In this document: piece by piece, positions 1-4,874 of the stretch
How positions within the stretch are numbered: position 1 is the stretch's first letter
Layout: every line of letters starts with the position of its first letter
Source of the DNA: JBBSDV01 sp038240335
GTDB lineage: Bacteria > Chloroflexota > Dehalococcoidia > DSTF01 > JACRBR01
Length of the DNA: 6,120 bases
Assembly (NCBI GenBank): GCA_038240335.1
Contig: JBBSDV010000180.1
Location: forward strand, 1 to 6,120
Direction: 5' to 3'
Translations under genes and position numbers: made by a program
The notes under the pieces: model-generated
The model's database searches: none
Seen by the model: the letters and a program-made list of their open reading frames with translations, nothing else
What the model was told of the DNA's origin: nothing

Positions 1-133
1 GCGTATCGAGTCCGCAACAAATGACGGCGAGTCCGCCTTCTTTCTCGTGCCAACGAGGTCGATCCGAACCTACGACGACGGCGAGACGCTCACGGACGCC
101 GGCGTCTGCATGCGGGTTAAGCACAGCACCTCG
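1..133. other. Unassigned left edge, coding status unclear
   Basis: No gene can be assigned with confidence here. On the minus strand, the frame that follows the phosphatase stop is open to the window edge. It could start at a GTG (124-122) preceded by a GAGG, giving a product beginning MLNPHADAGVRERLAVVVG, but its third codon positions are only about half G/C, unlike the neighbouring genes. On the plus strand, the frame starting at base 2 is also open and has G/C-rich third positions. That frame runs on as antisense of the phosphatase until 466, so it would have to end inside a real gene. Both readings are weak. The stretch may be the start of a divergent or downstream gene, or spacer. Confidence 0.25.
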
Positions 134-733
134 CTACCCCTGAGGACGCGCATTGAGTTCCACAAGAATCGCGCCGCCAGCATTCAGGTCGATCGTCGAA
201 CGCGCGCCGACCTCGTGACGGAGCTGGCGGAACTGCGCGAGCGGCAGGCCGATCGCGCGGCAGATGATGGTGAGAATGACGAAGTTGTGGCTGACGGCGA
301 CGACATCGCCGTCAGGATGCGCGAGCCGCATGCGCTCGACGGCCGGCCACGCTCGCGCCTGCACCTCGCGGAGCGTCTCGCCGCCGGGCATGCGCGCATC
401 CGGGGCGGCGTCCGAGATCCAGGCGGCGAGGAAGTCCGGGTAGCGCGCGCGCAGCTCCGTGCGTGAGAGGTGCTCCATCTCCCCGACATTCATCTCAATG
501 AGCGTGGCATCAATTGTTATGCCGATGCCCGTGGCGCGCCCGATCGTTGAGGCTGTGTCCTTGGCGCGCGCGAGGGGACTCGAGTAAATCGCCGCTGGCG
601 CGCGGACAAACGATGCCGCGAGCGCGCGTGCCTGCGCGATGCCGCGCACGTTGAGCGGCACATCGGCACGCCCGAGGGTGATGTTGCCGCGATTGTGATC
701 CGTCTCGCCATGCCGCACGAGGATCAGGCGCAT
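134..733 (-). CDS. Histidine phosphatase family protein (phosphoglycerate mutase-like)
   Basis: This is a 199-aa cytoplasmic enzyme of the histidine phosphatase superfamily (branch 1), which transfers phosphate through a phosphohistidine. The signature LVRHGET lies at residues 5-11, with the nucleophile His8 next to Arg7. Further expected active-site residues are Arg56 in SSPLARA, the acidic Glu80 in LIEMNVGEME, and His149 in VAVSHN. Length fits small members such as alpha-ribazole phosphatase or GpmB-like enzymes, but the substrate cannot be read from the sequence. The family's common WEG block is replaced here by MEH (residues 86-88). The ATG at 733 is chosen because the protein starts directly with the fold's first strand. 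It overlaps the upstream gene's stop as TGATG and has a GAGG four bases before it. The longer open frame upstream (to 997) is low-complexity shadow of the neighbouring gene. Translation is probably coupled to the DUF2344 gene. Confidence 0.93.
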   Translation of the reverse strand: MRLILVRHGETDHNRGNITLGRADVPLNVRGIAQARALAASFVRAPAAIYSSPLARAKDTASTIGRATGIGITIDATLIEMNVGEMEHLSRTELRARYPDFLAAWISDAAPDARMPGGETLREVQARAWPAVERMRLAHPDGDVVAVSHNFVILTIICRAIGLPLAQFRQLRHEVGARSTIDLNAGGAILVELNARPQG

Positions 734-1419
734 CAGGCCTCGAACCGGCCATGCTTGCGGCGAGCGTCGCGCGACGGCGACGTGCCCGCAAGCACGAGCT
801 GCGTGCGGTGGATACGCGTGGGCGGCGAGAAGCCGAGGGCGGCGACGACCTGCTCCGGCCGGCCGGAGCCCTTGTTGTCGTTCTGCAGCCGCATGCGGAG
901 TCGCACACCATCGGCATCGTCGCGCAGGATCGCGACATCTTCGACGAAGGCGCGGATGTCGTACGAGCGCACCTCGTCCTCGCGCTTGTGCTCCCACGGC
1001 ACCGACGCCGCGGCGAGAAATCGCTCGACGCGCGCGGCGGCATCAGGCGCGGGAGGCACGTCGAGCTCGTACTCGGCGAAGCGCACGTCTGCCTGCAGCG
1101 CGGGCAACGCCATGCCGACCTCCGCCACGGAGCGGATGGTCAGGCCGGGCGAGAGCTGTGGCGTCAGTTGCGTGATCAACATGCGCGGCGCGATCGCTTC
1201 CGCCATGAACACGTCCATCAGCTCCGAATCGCCGGTCGTGCCGACGGCGAGGGGTGCGGCGAGCGATAGCTGGGCGTGCGGCGAGAAGCCCTCGGAGTAG
1301 GCGACCGGCAGTTCGGCACGCCGAAGGGCGCGCTCCCAGTAGCGCATGAGGTCGAGGTGTGTGATGTATTTCATCTCATCGCCGCGAGCGAATGTGACGC
1401 GGAGCCGCTGCGTTTTCAT
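733..1419 (-). CDS. TIGR03936 / DUF2344 radical-SAM-linked protein
   Basis: This 228-aa protein matches the DUF2344 (TIGR03936, 'radical SAM-linked') family. The recognisable N-terminal pattern runs from RLRVTFARGDEMKYITHLD (residues 5-23) through RALRRAELPVAYSEGFSPH (30-48) to the LAAPLAVG block (53-60). From family knowledge, it is usually fused to, or encoded next to, a B12-binding radical SAM protein, and its biochemical role is not settled. No radical SAM gene is adjacent here: the upstream neighbour is the CorC-like gene and the downstream partner is a phosphatase. The start ATG gives the family's usual MK-x-R-L-R-V opening. An AAGGAA lies 12 bases before it, a rather long spacing. The stop shares its A with the next ATG. 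The C-terminal tail (after about 205) is Arg/Lys-rich. Family assignment is from remembered motifs and is strong in the first 70 residues, less so later. Confidence 0.88.
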   Translation of the reverse strand: MKTQRLRVTFARGDEMKYITHLDLMRYWERALRRAELPVAYSEGFSPHAQLSLAAPLAVGTTGDSELMDVFMAEAIAPRMLITQLTPQLSPGLTIRSVAEVGMALPALQADVRFAEYELDVPPAPDAAARVERFLAAASVPWEHKREDEVRSYDIRAFVEDVAILRDDADGVRLRMRLQNDNKGSGRPEQVVAALGFSPPTRIHRTQLVLAGTSPSRDARRKHGRFEA

Positions 1420-1574
1420 CTAAGGGACGAGTTCCTTCTTGCCAGTTGCTGTCTGCCCTGGGCTCGGTTGTCGGTCGCCCGTCGTCGCCACTGGCTCGCT
1501 AGCCGAACAAGATTCTTCGCTTCGCTCTGAACGACTGGCTCGAGGGCACCCGCAACCAGTCATCGATCATCAGA
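1420..1574. other. Intergenic gap with weak hairpin structure
   Basis: This is the gap between the end of the CorC-like gene and the start of the DUF2344 gene. A 6-bp inverted repeat, GACTGG (1533-1538) and CCAGTC (1556-1561), begins 14 bases after the CorC stop. Its 17-base interior includes GGGCACCC, which could form a short inner stem. No run of U follows in the direction of transcription, so it is at best an imperfect terminator or an RNA-end stabiliser. The word ACTGGCTCG occurs twice, at 1490-1498 and 1534-1542. GGCT-CGCT-AGCC (1493-1504) can form a small tetraloop stem. I see no clear -35/-10 pair for the DUF2344 gene. Confidence 0.4.
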
Positions 1575-2870
1575 TCAGAGCTTCGTGATGACGACGGATT
1601 CTATCTTGACGCCGCGCACCTCGGAGACGGTGATGCGATAGCGATCGAGGGGTACCGTCTCGCCCTCGCGGGGGATGTGGCCGAGCTGCTCGAGGATGAA
1701 ACCGGCGACGGTCTCATAGTCGCCCTGCGGCAGCTCGACATCGAGTTCCTGCTGGACGTCGTAAATGCTCATCCCGCCGTCGACGCGCGTTGAGTGCTCG
1801 TCGATCGCAGCGTACTCTTCCGACTGCTCGCCGAGTTCGTCGCCGACGGCGCCGACCATCTCTTCGAGCAGCAGCTCGAGCGTGACGACGCCGGCGACGC
1901 CGCCGTATTCGTCGACGACAATCGCCATCTGCTGCCGCTCTTCCTGCAGCTGCCAGAAGAGCGCGCTCGCCAGCTTCGTCTCCGGCACGAACATGGCCGG
2001 GCGGAGCAGCGGTGCGATCGGTGCGTCGTCCGGGAGGCGGTGTTCCGCCACGGCGCGCAGCACGTCCTTGATGTTGATGACGCCGACCACGTTATCGACG
2101 CTGTCGGCGTACACCGGGAAACGCGAATGCGATGACTCTCGATACGTCTCGTAGAACTCGTCGATCGTCTCTTCCTTCTCGAGCCAGACGACCTCGGTGC
2201 GCGGCACCATGATCTCGTTGGCGCGCCGATCGTGGAAGTGAAAGACGCGGTCGAGCATCTCCGCCTCATCCTCGCCGACCGAGCCCTCCTCGGCACCGAT
2301 GTCGATAAGCATGCGCAGCTCGGCCTCCGTGATGGTATGGCGCGTCCCGCCCTGGGAGAACATGTTGGGGATGATCGCGAGCGCGGTGATCAGCGGGCCC
2401 ATAACGCGCACGACGATCTCCATCGGCAGCGCCGCGGCGAGGGCGATGCGCTCGGGCGTGCGGGCGGCGAGCACCTTCGGCGTGTACTCGCCGAATTCCG
2501 CGGCGATGAGCGGGATGACGACGAGGCTGAACAAAAACCCCCACTGGCCGAACAGATCGACGGCGACGACCGTGCCGGCGGTCGATGCAAGGAACACCGA
2601 GACGTTCTGGACAATGACGACGACGCCGAAGTAGCGTTCCTGCTCGGCCTTCAACCGCATCAGCGCGCGCGCCGAGCGGTGGCCCTCCTCAGCGGCGGTG
2701 CGCACCTTGATCGCGCTCGACGCGACGACCGCGATCTCGATCGCGTTGACGAAGGCGTAGCCGAGCAGTCCGCCGATAAAGAGCACGAGCGCGACCGGGA
2801 TCGGTATCGGGAGAGCGGCCCCCTCGAGGAGGGGGAGGTGGGCGAGGCCCACGTTGGGGAGATCTAACAT
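1575..2870 (-). CDS. CNNM/CorC (HlyC-type) transporter with paired CBS domains
   Basis: This 431-aa integral membrane protein has the standard layout of the CorC/HlyC ('hemolysin family') group. A DUF21/CNNM membrane domain covers roughly 20-170: helix near 25-50 with the conserved Glu in NAIEIAV, helices near 82-103 and 112-126, then the GEYTPK motif at 127-132. A CBS pair follows at about 212-340, and a CorC/HlyC-associated C-terminal domain (FAD-binding-like fold) at about 355-430. From family knowledge, such proteins are linked to Mg2+ or Co2+ handling and some bind ATP/Mg in the CBS module; substrate and direction are not shown here. In the second CBS, VVDEYGGVAGVVTLE is canonical, but the following Asp of the usual TLED is Leu333. 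ATG 2870 is chosen because it gives a short N-terminus before the first helix. A GGAGG lies about 14 bases upstream, which is long. The longer open frame above it runs antiparallel through PadR-coding sequence in another frame and is Arg/Pro-rich noise. Confidence 0.92.
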   Translation of the reverse strand: MLDLPNVGLAHLPLLEGAALPIPIPVALVLFIGGLLGYAFVNAIEIAVVASSAIKVRTAAEEGHRSARALMRLKAEQERYFGVVVIVQNVSVFLASTAGTVVAVDLFGQWGFLFSLVVIPLIAAEFGEYTPKVLAARTPERIALAAALPMEIVVRVMGPLITALAIIPNMFSQGGTRHTITEAELRMLIDIGAEEGSVGEDEAEMLDRVFHFHDRRANEIMVPRTEVVWLEKEETIDEFYETYRESSHSRFPVYADSVDNVVGVINIKDVLRAVAEHRLPDDAPIAPLLRPAMFVPETKLASALFWQLQEERQQMAIVVDEYGGVAGVVTLELLLEEMVGAVGDELGEQSEEYAAIDEHSTRVDGGMSIYDVQQELDVELPQGDYETVAGFILEQLGHIPREGETVPLDRYRITVSEVRGVKIESVVITKL

Positions 2871-2983
2871 TCGCAGTGCGCCCGCCTCCGCGGACGTGGC
2901 CGGCGCGCACCCGGCACCGGTACGCGCATGATAGCGCAGGAAGATGATTATTCGCGGTTGCCTGGGCGCAGCGTGGAGTCGCG
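2871..2983. other. Short PadR-CorC intergenic spacer
   Basis: This 113-bp spacer lies between two same-strand genes. On the minus strand, TATCAT (2933-2928) resembles a -10 box (5 of 6), but no good -35 sits at the right distance. The segment 2902-2927 is rich in GCGCG and CCGG blocks and could form a compact hairpin. Either a weak promoter of its own or read-through from padR could serve the CorC-like gene. Confidence 0.3.
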
Positions 2984-3604
2984 CTAGCCCGCCTGCCGGC
3001 CCGCCTCGCGGGCAGAGAGGGTCGTCACCGGGTGCTCGACGGAGGGATCGTCGCCGAGGAGGGACTGCTCGAGGAGGTGCATCGACTGCGCACACCACTC
3101 GATGTAGGCGCGGCGGTAGGAGATCGCCATTTCGAGTGTGAGGGTCCAGAAGAGTCCGTGGCGGGTCGAGTTCATCTCCTTGACGCCGTCGCGGATCTTC
3201 TCTCGCAAGATCGTCTCGGAGAACGCGAGCACCATTTGTTGCTCTTCCATCTGGCGCCGAAGCATGATCAGCACGTCCTCCACCGGTAGTTCCGTGCCGA
3301 AGAAGATCTTGATCAGGAAGGGGTCGCGGAGGTCGGCCGGCGGTTGCGGCGCGCGGGCCCAGCGGGCGAACTCGTCGCGGCCGGTGTCGGTGATCTCGTA
3401 GACCTTGCGGTTGGGGCGGTTCTCCTGGACCTCGACGTGCCTCTCGACGAGCGCGGCCTCTTCGAGCCACTTCAGGGTCGGATAGATTTGGCTCAACTCG
3501 GCATTCCAGAAGTGCTGGACCGAGGAGTCGAAGAACTGCTTGAGCTCGTACCCGGTCATCGGGCGGCAGGTCAGACAGCCGAGAAGCGCGTGCTTGAGTG
3601 ACAT
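2984..3604 (-). CDS. PadR-family transcriptional regulator
   Basis: This 206-aa DNA-binding protein is a PadR family member of the longer type (like Vir/AphA-related PadR proteins). Residues 1-85 form the winged helix-turn-helix, with the tell-tale MTGYELKQFFDSSV (16-29), the recognition region FWNAELSQIYPTLKWLEEAALV (split across 32-53) and the wing ending KVYEITDTGRDEF (67-79). Residues 90-185 are helical, as in the C-terminal dimerisation domain (Vir_act_alpha_C). The start is well supported: GAGGAA sits six bases before the ATG, and the protein begins with the usual SLKHALLG. PadR proteins commonly repress their own gene and adjacent genes for membrane or efflux functions. The CorC-like gene lies 113 bp downstream on the same strand and is the obvious candidate target or operon partner. 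Its effector is unknown. The repeats between 3646 and 3767 are possible operators. Confidence 0.94.
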   Translation of the reverse strand: MSLKHALLGCLTCRPMTGYELKQFFDSSVQHFWNAELSQIYPTLKWLEEAALVERHVEVQENRPNRKVYEITDTGRDEFARWARAPQPPADLRDPFLIKIFFGTELPVEDVLIMLRRQMEEQQMVLAFSETILREKIRDGVKEMNSTRHGLFWTLTLEMAISYRRAYIEWCAQSMHLLEQSLLGDDPSVEHPVTTLSAREAGRQAG

Positions 3605-3645
3605 GTGTGATTCCTCGCGCTCACGATACGCGATGCGCGTTTGCT

Positions 3646-3687
3646 GCGGCGGTTCGCGCGCGGACGAACGTAGTCTCGCGGCGGTTC
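3646..3687. repeat. 10-bp direct repeat upstream of padR
   Basis: GCGGCGGTTC occurs exactly at 3646-3655 and again at 3678-3687. The 32-base offset is about three helical turns. On the minus strand the copies read GAACCGCCGC and lie about 40-80 bases before the PadR start, where a promoter or operator would be. This could be a binding-site pair, but the word is GC-rich and could recur by chance. Confidence 0.4.
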
Positions 3688-3720
3688 ACGCCAGCGCAGC
3701 CGCGGCGCGGGGCTCTAGGT

Positions 3721-3767
3721 TCGCCGAAGTTCGACGAAGCTTCGACTCTCGCGCGCCACTTCGGCGA
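3721..3767. repeat. Nested inverted repeats between the small gene and padR
   Basis: TCGCCGAAGT (3721-3730) is perfectly inverted as ACTTCGGCGA (3758-3767). Between the arms lies the perfect palindrome CGAAGCTTCG (3735-3744), and CGAA-G-TTCG (3725-3733) overlaps the left arm. TTCG recurs at 3720, 3730 and 3741, that is every 10-11 bases. The element starts about 20 bases after the stop of the 66-aa gene and lies 117 bases or more upstream of the padR ATG. No U-run follows on either strand. It may be a terminator-like hairpin for the small gene, or a protein-binding site for PadR or another regulator. Confidence 0.55.
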
Positions 3768-3786
3768 TTGACAGCGTGCTCGCGAG

Positions 3787-3987
3787 CTAGAAGCCGGGGC
3801 GGCTTCCGGCCGGCGGGAGCTCCGGCTTCGCCGGTGCGTCGGCGGCGGTGATCCGCGATGCGCCGAGCTTGTCGGTGCGCTGGAACTCCCGCCAGATGCG
3901 CCGCCACTTCCGCTCGTCGCGGTCCTGGCGGTGCTCGGCCTCCACGGCGTGATACATCTCGAGGGCGGTGAAATCGGTGAAGTCCAT
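3787..3987 (-). CDS. Small uncharacterised protein, 66 aa
   Basis: I do not recognise this protein. It is 66 residues long, starts MDFTDFTALEMYHAVEAEH and has a charged, probably helical middle with DRDERKWRRIWREFQR (about 23-38) rich in Arg, Glu and Trp. It ends in a Pro/Ala-rich, likely disordered tail. There is no signal peptide or membrane helix and no cysteine. The evidence for translation is good: AAGGGGAGG precedes the ATG at 3987, with the GGAGG core seven bases away, and an AT-rich promoter-like element lies about 50 bases upstream. The open frame continues upstream to 4080, but that part would be encoded by the promoter element, so the shorter start is preferred. Its promoter region shares CGATATGC with the tupA operator, which hints at metal-linked control. 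A role as a small regulator or adaptor is speculation. Confidence 0.7.
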   Translation of the reverse strand: MDFTDFTALEMYHAVEAEHRQDRDERKWRRIWREFQRTDKLGASRITAADAPAKPELPPAGSRPGF

Positions 3988-3999
3988 CTCGGTACCTCC
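3985..3999 (-). promoter_or_regulatory. Strong ribosome binding site of the 66-aa gene
   Basis: On the minus strand GGAGG (3999-3995), inside a longer purine run, is followed by a seven-base spacer and ATG (3987-3985). This site decides in favour of the 66-aa start over the upstream ATG at 4080. Confidence 0.75.
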
Positions 4000-4009
4000 C
4001 CTTCCTGAC

Positions 4010-4050
4010 TGTCGATATGCCTGAGCGAACTGCTCTTTTATATATCGACA
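4010..4050. promoter_or_regulatory. 9-bp inverted repeat with ModE-like half-sites
   Basis: TGTCGATAT (4010-4018) is perfectly inverted as ATATCGACA (4042-4050), with 23 bases between the arms. The left arm continues into GC, so 4013-4020 is CGATATGC, identical to the half-site of the inverted repeat before tupA. The arms bracket the likely transcription start and the -10 of the minus-strand small gene, a good position for repression. The spacer is 11 bases longer than at tupA when the CGATAT/ATATCG cores are compared (23 versus 12), about one helical turn. Binding by the ModE-like protein is inferred; a PadR site is the alternative. Confidence 0.5.
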
Positions 4051-4060
4051 CTTATATATA
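4038..4060 (-). promoter_or_regulatory. AT-rich tandem TATATA element, probable -10 region
   Basis: TTATATAT occurs at 4038-4045 and again at 4052-4059, making the most AT-rich stretch of the window. On the minus strand either copy could act as a -10 box; the one reading TATATAAAAG is about 50 bases before the ATG of the 66-aa gene. No good -35 is visible 16-18 bases upstream, so an activator or an extended contact may be needed. TATATA-N8-TATATA is itself symmetric and could be a regulator site. Confidence 0.5.
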
Positions 4061-4101
4061 GCACTTGAGATAAGAGACACACAAGTTTCCGGTCCATTGG
4101 G

Positions 4102-4133
4102 GCACGTCCGCCGTCAACCGACGGAAAACGTGC
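4102..4133. repeat. Two-part hairpin with symmetric internal loop
   Basis: GCACGT (4102-4107) pairs with ACGTGC (4128-4133). Inside it CCGTC (4111-4115) pairs with GACGG (4120-4124) around the tetraloop AACC. The two stems are separated by a 3-by-3 internal loop (CCG / AAA), giving eleven base pairs in 32 bases. No U-run follows on either strand, so it is not a classical terminator. It may be an RNA structure, an operator or coincidence. Confidence 0.5.
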
Positions 4134-4267
4134 GCGATCCGCCCAGTCGTGCTCGCTGGCGGCGCGTTAGTGCTCGCCCGACCGAGGTTATCGTTGCTCG
4201 CGTACCGGTCTGAAGACCTGTCCGTACGAGGGGACGAATAGTCGTGGTAGAGGCTGCGGCGTGGAGA

Positions 4268-4289
4268 CGTCCGCGGAATTTGGCGGACG
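4268..4289. repeat. 7-bp inverted repeat before the ModE-like gene
   Basis: CGTCCGC (4268-4274) is inverted as GCGGACG (4283-4289) around an 8-base interior (GGAATTTG). It ends 40 bases before the ATG at 4330, where an autoregulatory operator or a 5' leader hairpin could lie. The sequence does not resemble the CGATATGC sites. Confidence 0.4.
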
Positions 4290-4329
4290 GCGAGTAACGC
4301 GAGACAGCGCCAATCTGTAGGCTGGACGC

Positions 4330-4668
4330 ATGGAGCCACGGGCGAAGTTTTGGGTCGAGGACGGCGGTAAGCTCGTGCTGAGCGCCTATCGCGTACGGCT
4401 GCTACGCCTGATCGACGAGACGGGGTCGCTCGCCGATGCGGCAGCCGCGATGCAGCTCTCGTATCGCCGCGCCTGGGGCAAGCTCAAGGAGATCGAGACG
4501 AACCTCGGCGTGCGGCTCGTCGAGAGTGCGGCCGGCGGCGCCGGCGGCGGCGGATCGCGCCTGACGGCGGACGGCCGCCGGTACGTCGACATGTACGACC
4601 GCTTCCACGCCGCGGCGGAGCAGGCAGTACGGGCGGAGTTCCGCAAGTCGTTTCCCGAGAACAACTGA
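4330..4668 (+). CDS. One-domain ModE-like (winged HTH) transcriptional regulator
   Basis: This 112-aa protein is a ModE N-terminal type LysR-like winged helix-turn-helix. Residues 14-60 carry the helix-turn-helix: LSAYRVRLLRLIDETGSLAD is followed by the recognition helix region LSYRRAWGKLKEI (43-55), close to SYKSAW in E. coli ModE. The Gly-rich wing GGAGGGGSRLT (69-79) is nearly the same as the ModE wing GGKGGGG-LT. A helix follows (about 83-106) that in ModE serves dimerisation. The protein stops there: the C-terminal Mop/TOBE domains that bind molybdate or tungstate in full-length ModE are absent. It precedes the tup genes by 218 bp on the same strand, which makes it the likely regulator of tungstate/molybdate uptake, probably at the inverted repeat 4840-4863. 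No clear Shine-Dalgarno precedes the ATG, so it may be weakly translated or leaderless. How it senses metal is unknown. Confidence 0.9.
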   Translation: MEPRAKFWVEDGGKLVLSAYRVRLLRLIDETGSLADAAAAMQLSYRRAWGKLKEIETNLGVRLVESAAGGAGGGGSRLTADGRRYVDMYDRFHAAAEQAVRAEFRKSFPENN

Positions 4669-4839
4669 CGCGCGGCGGAAGATAGACTTTCGACCGTTGC
4701 AAGTTATTGAGAAGGCGCCGGCGCGGGCATGTGGCGTGTTCGATCATGGGGCGTTCAAGCAGGAACACCGGCTGAACACAGGCATCTCGAACCGACAAGC
4801 AGTTCTTCGTCACCTGCTCTAGCCCTTCGCGAGTCGCCG
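4669..4839. other. Spacer between the ModE-like gene and the tup operator
   Basis: No coding sequence is supported here. It contains the 10-bp palindrome GCGCCGGCGC (4715-4724), a GTGTTC (4736-4741) inverted as GAACAC (4763-4768), and a second direct copy of GAACAC 11 bases later (4774-4779). None of these is clearly a terminator, since no U-run follows. A TTGCAA at 4697-4702 resembles a -35 box only loosely and has no partner -10. Confidence 0.35.
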
Positions 4840-4863
4840 CGATATGCTCGGCACGGCATATCG
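4840..4863. promoter_or_regulatory. ModE-type operator upstream of tupA
   Basis: CGATATGC (4840-4847) and GCATATCG (4856-4863) form a perfect 8-bp inverted repeat around eight bases (TCGGCACG). The layout CG-n-TAT-N12-ATA-n-CG, 24 bases in all, equals that of the E. coli modA operator as I remember it (CGTTATAT-N8-ACATAACG). It ends 23 bases before the GTG start of tupA, just before the ribosome binding site, so a bound protein would block transcription starting there. TATGCT inside the left arm might double as a -10 box, but no matching -35 is seen. Binding by the ModE-like protein encoded upstream is inferred. Confidence 0.75.
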
Positions 4864-4874
4864 ATGCGTTGAGC

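Larger units (their letters stand above)
4081..4329. other. Non-coding interval upstream of the ModE-like gene
   Basis: This forms most of a 342-base gene-free stretch between two divergent genes. No open frame here has convincing codon bias. It holds a two-part hairpin (4102-4133), TGCTCGC three times (4150, 4171, 4195), a tetraloop stem GGTC-TGAA-GACC (4207-4218) and a 7-bp inverted repeat (4268-4289). I could not find a convincing -35/-10 pair for the plus-strand regulator gene. A small structured RNA is possible but unsupported beyond the hairpins. Confidence 0.4.

Noticed and set aside
734..997. Longer start for the histidine phosphatase
   Set aside because: The extra residues come from an alternate frame of the DUF2344 gene; the family fold starts at the ATG at 733, which has a ribosome binding site.
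751..1269. Plus-strand open frame of 172 codons
   Set aside because: It lies wholly antisense to the well-supported DUF2344 gene, is Arg/His-rich and has no ribosome binding site; it is a GC-bias shadow.
1533..1561. Intrinsic terminator after the CorC-like gene
   Set aside because: The stem is only 6 bp and no U-run follows in the minus direction, so it is described as weak structure and not called a terminator.
2232..2867. Plus-strand open frame of 211 codons
   Set aside because: It is antisense to the CorC-like gene, with Asp/Arg/Glu/His-heavy composition typical of mirror frames in GC-rich DNA.
2871..3470. 200-residue N-terminal extension of the CorC-like protein
   Set aside because: It overlaps padR in another frame, is Arg/Pro-rich and matches nothing in the CorC family, whose members start shortly before the first membrane helix.
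4141..4220. Integron attC or CRISPR-like repeat
   Set aside because: GTTAGTG does not fit the attC core, and the TGCTCGC copies are too short and lack regular spacers.
4052..4339. Minus-strand open frame of 95 codons upstream of the 66-aa gene
   Set aside because: It spans the promoter-like AT-rich element and the hairpin, has no ribosome binding site and has no codon bias like the neighbours.
4669..4839. Molybdenum/tungsten cofactor riboswitch before tupA
   Set aside because: I looked for the conserved stems and loops of the Moco-type riboswitch and saw none; the protein operator at 4840-4863 explains regulation better.
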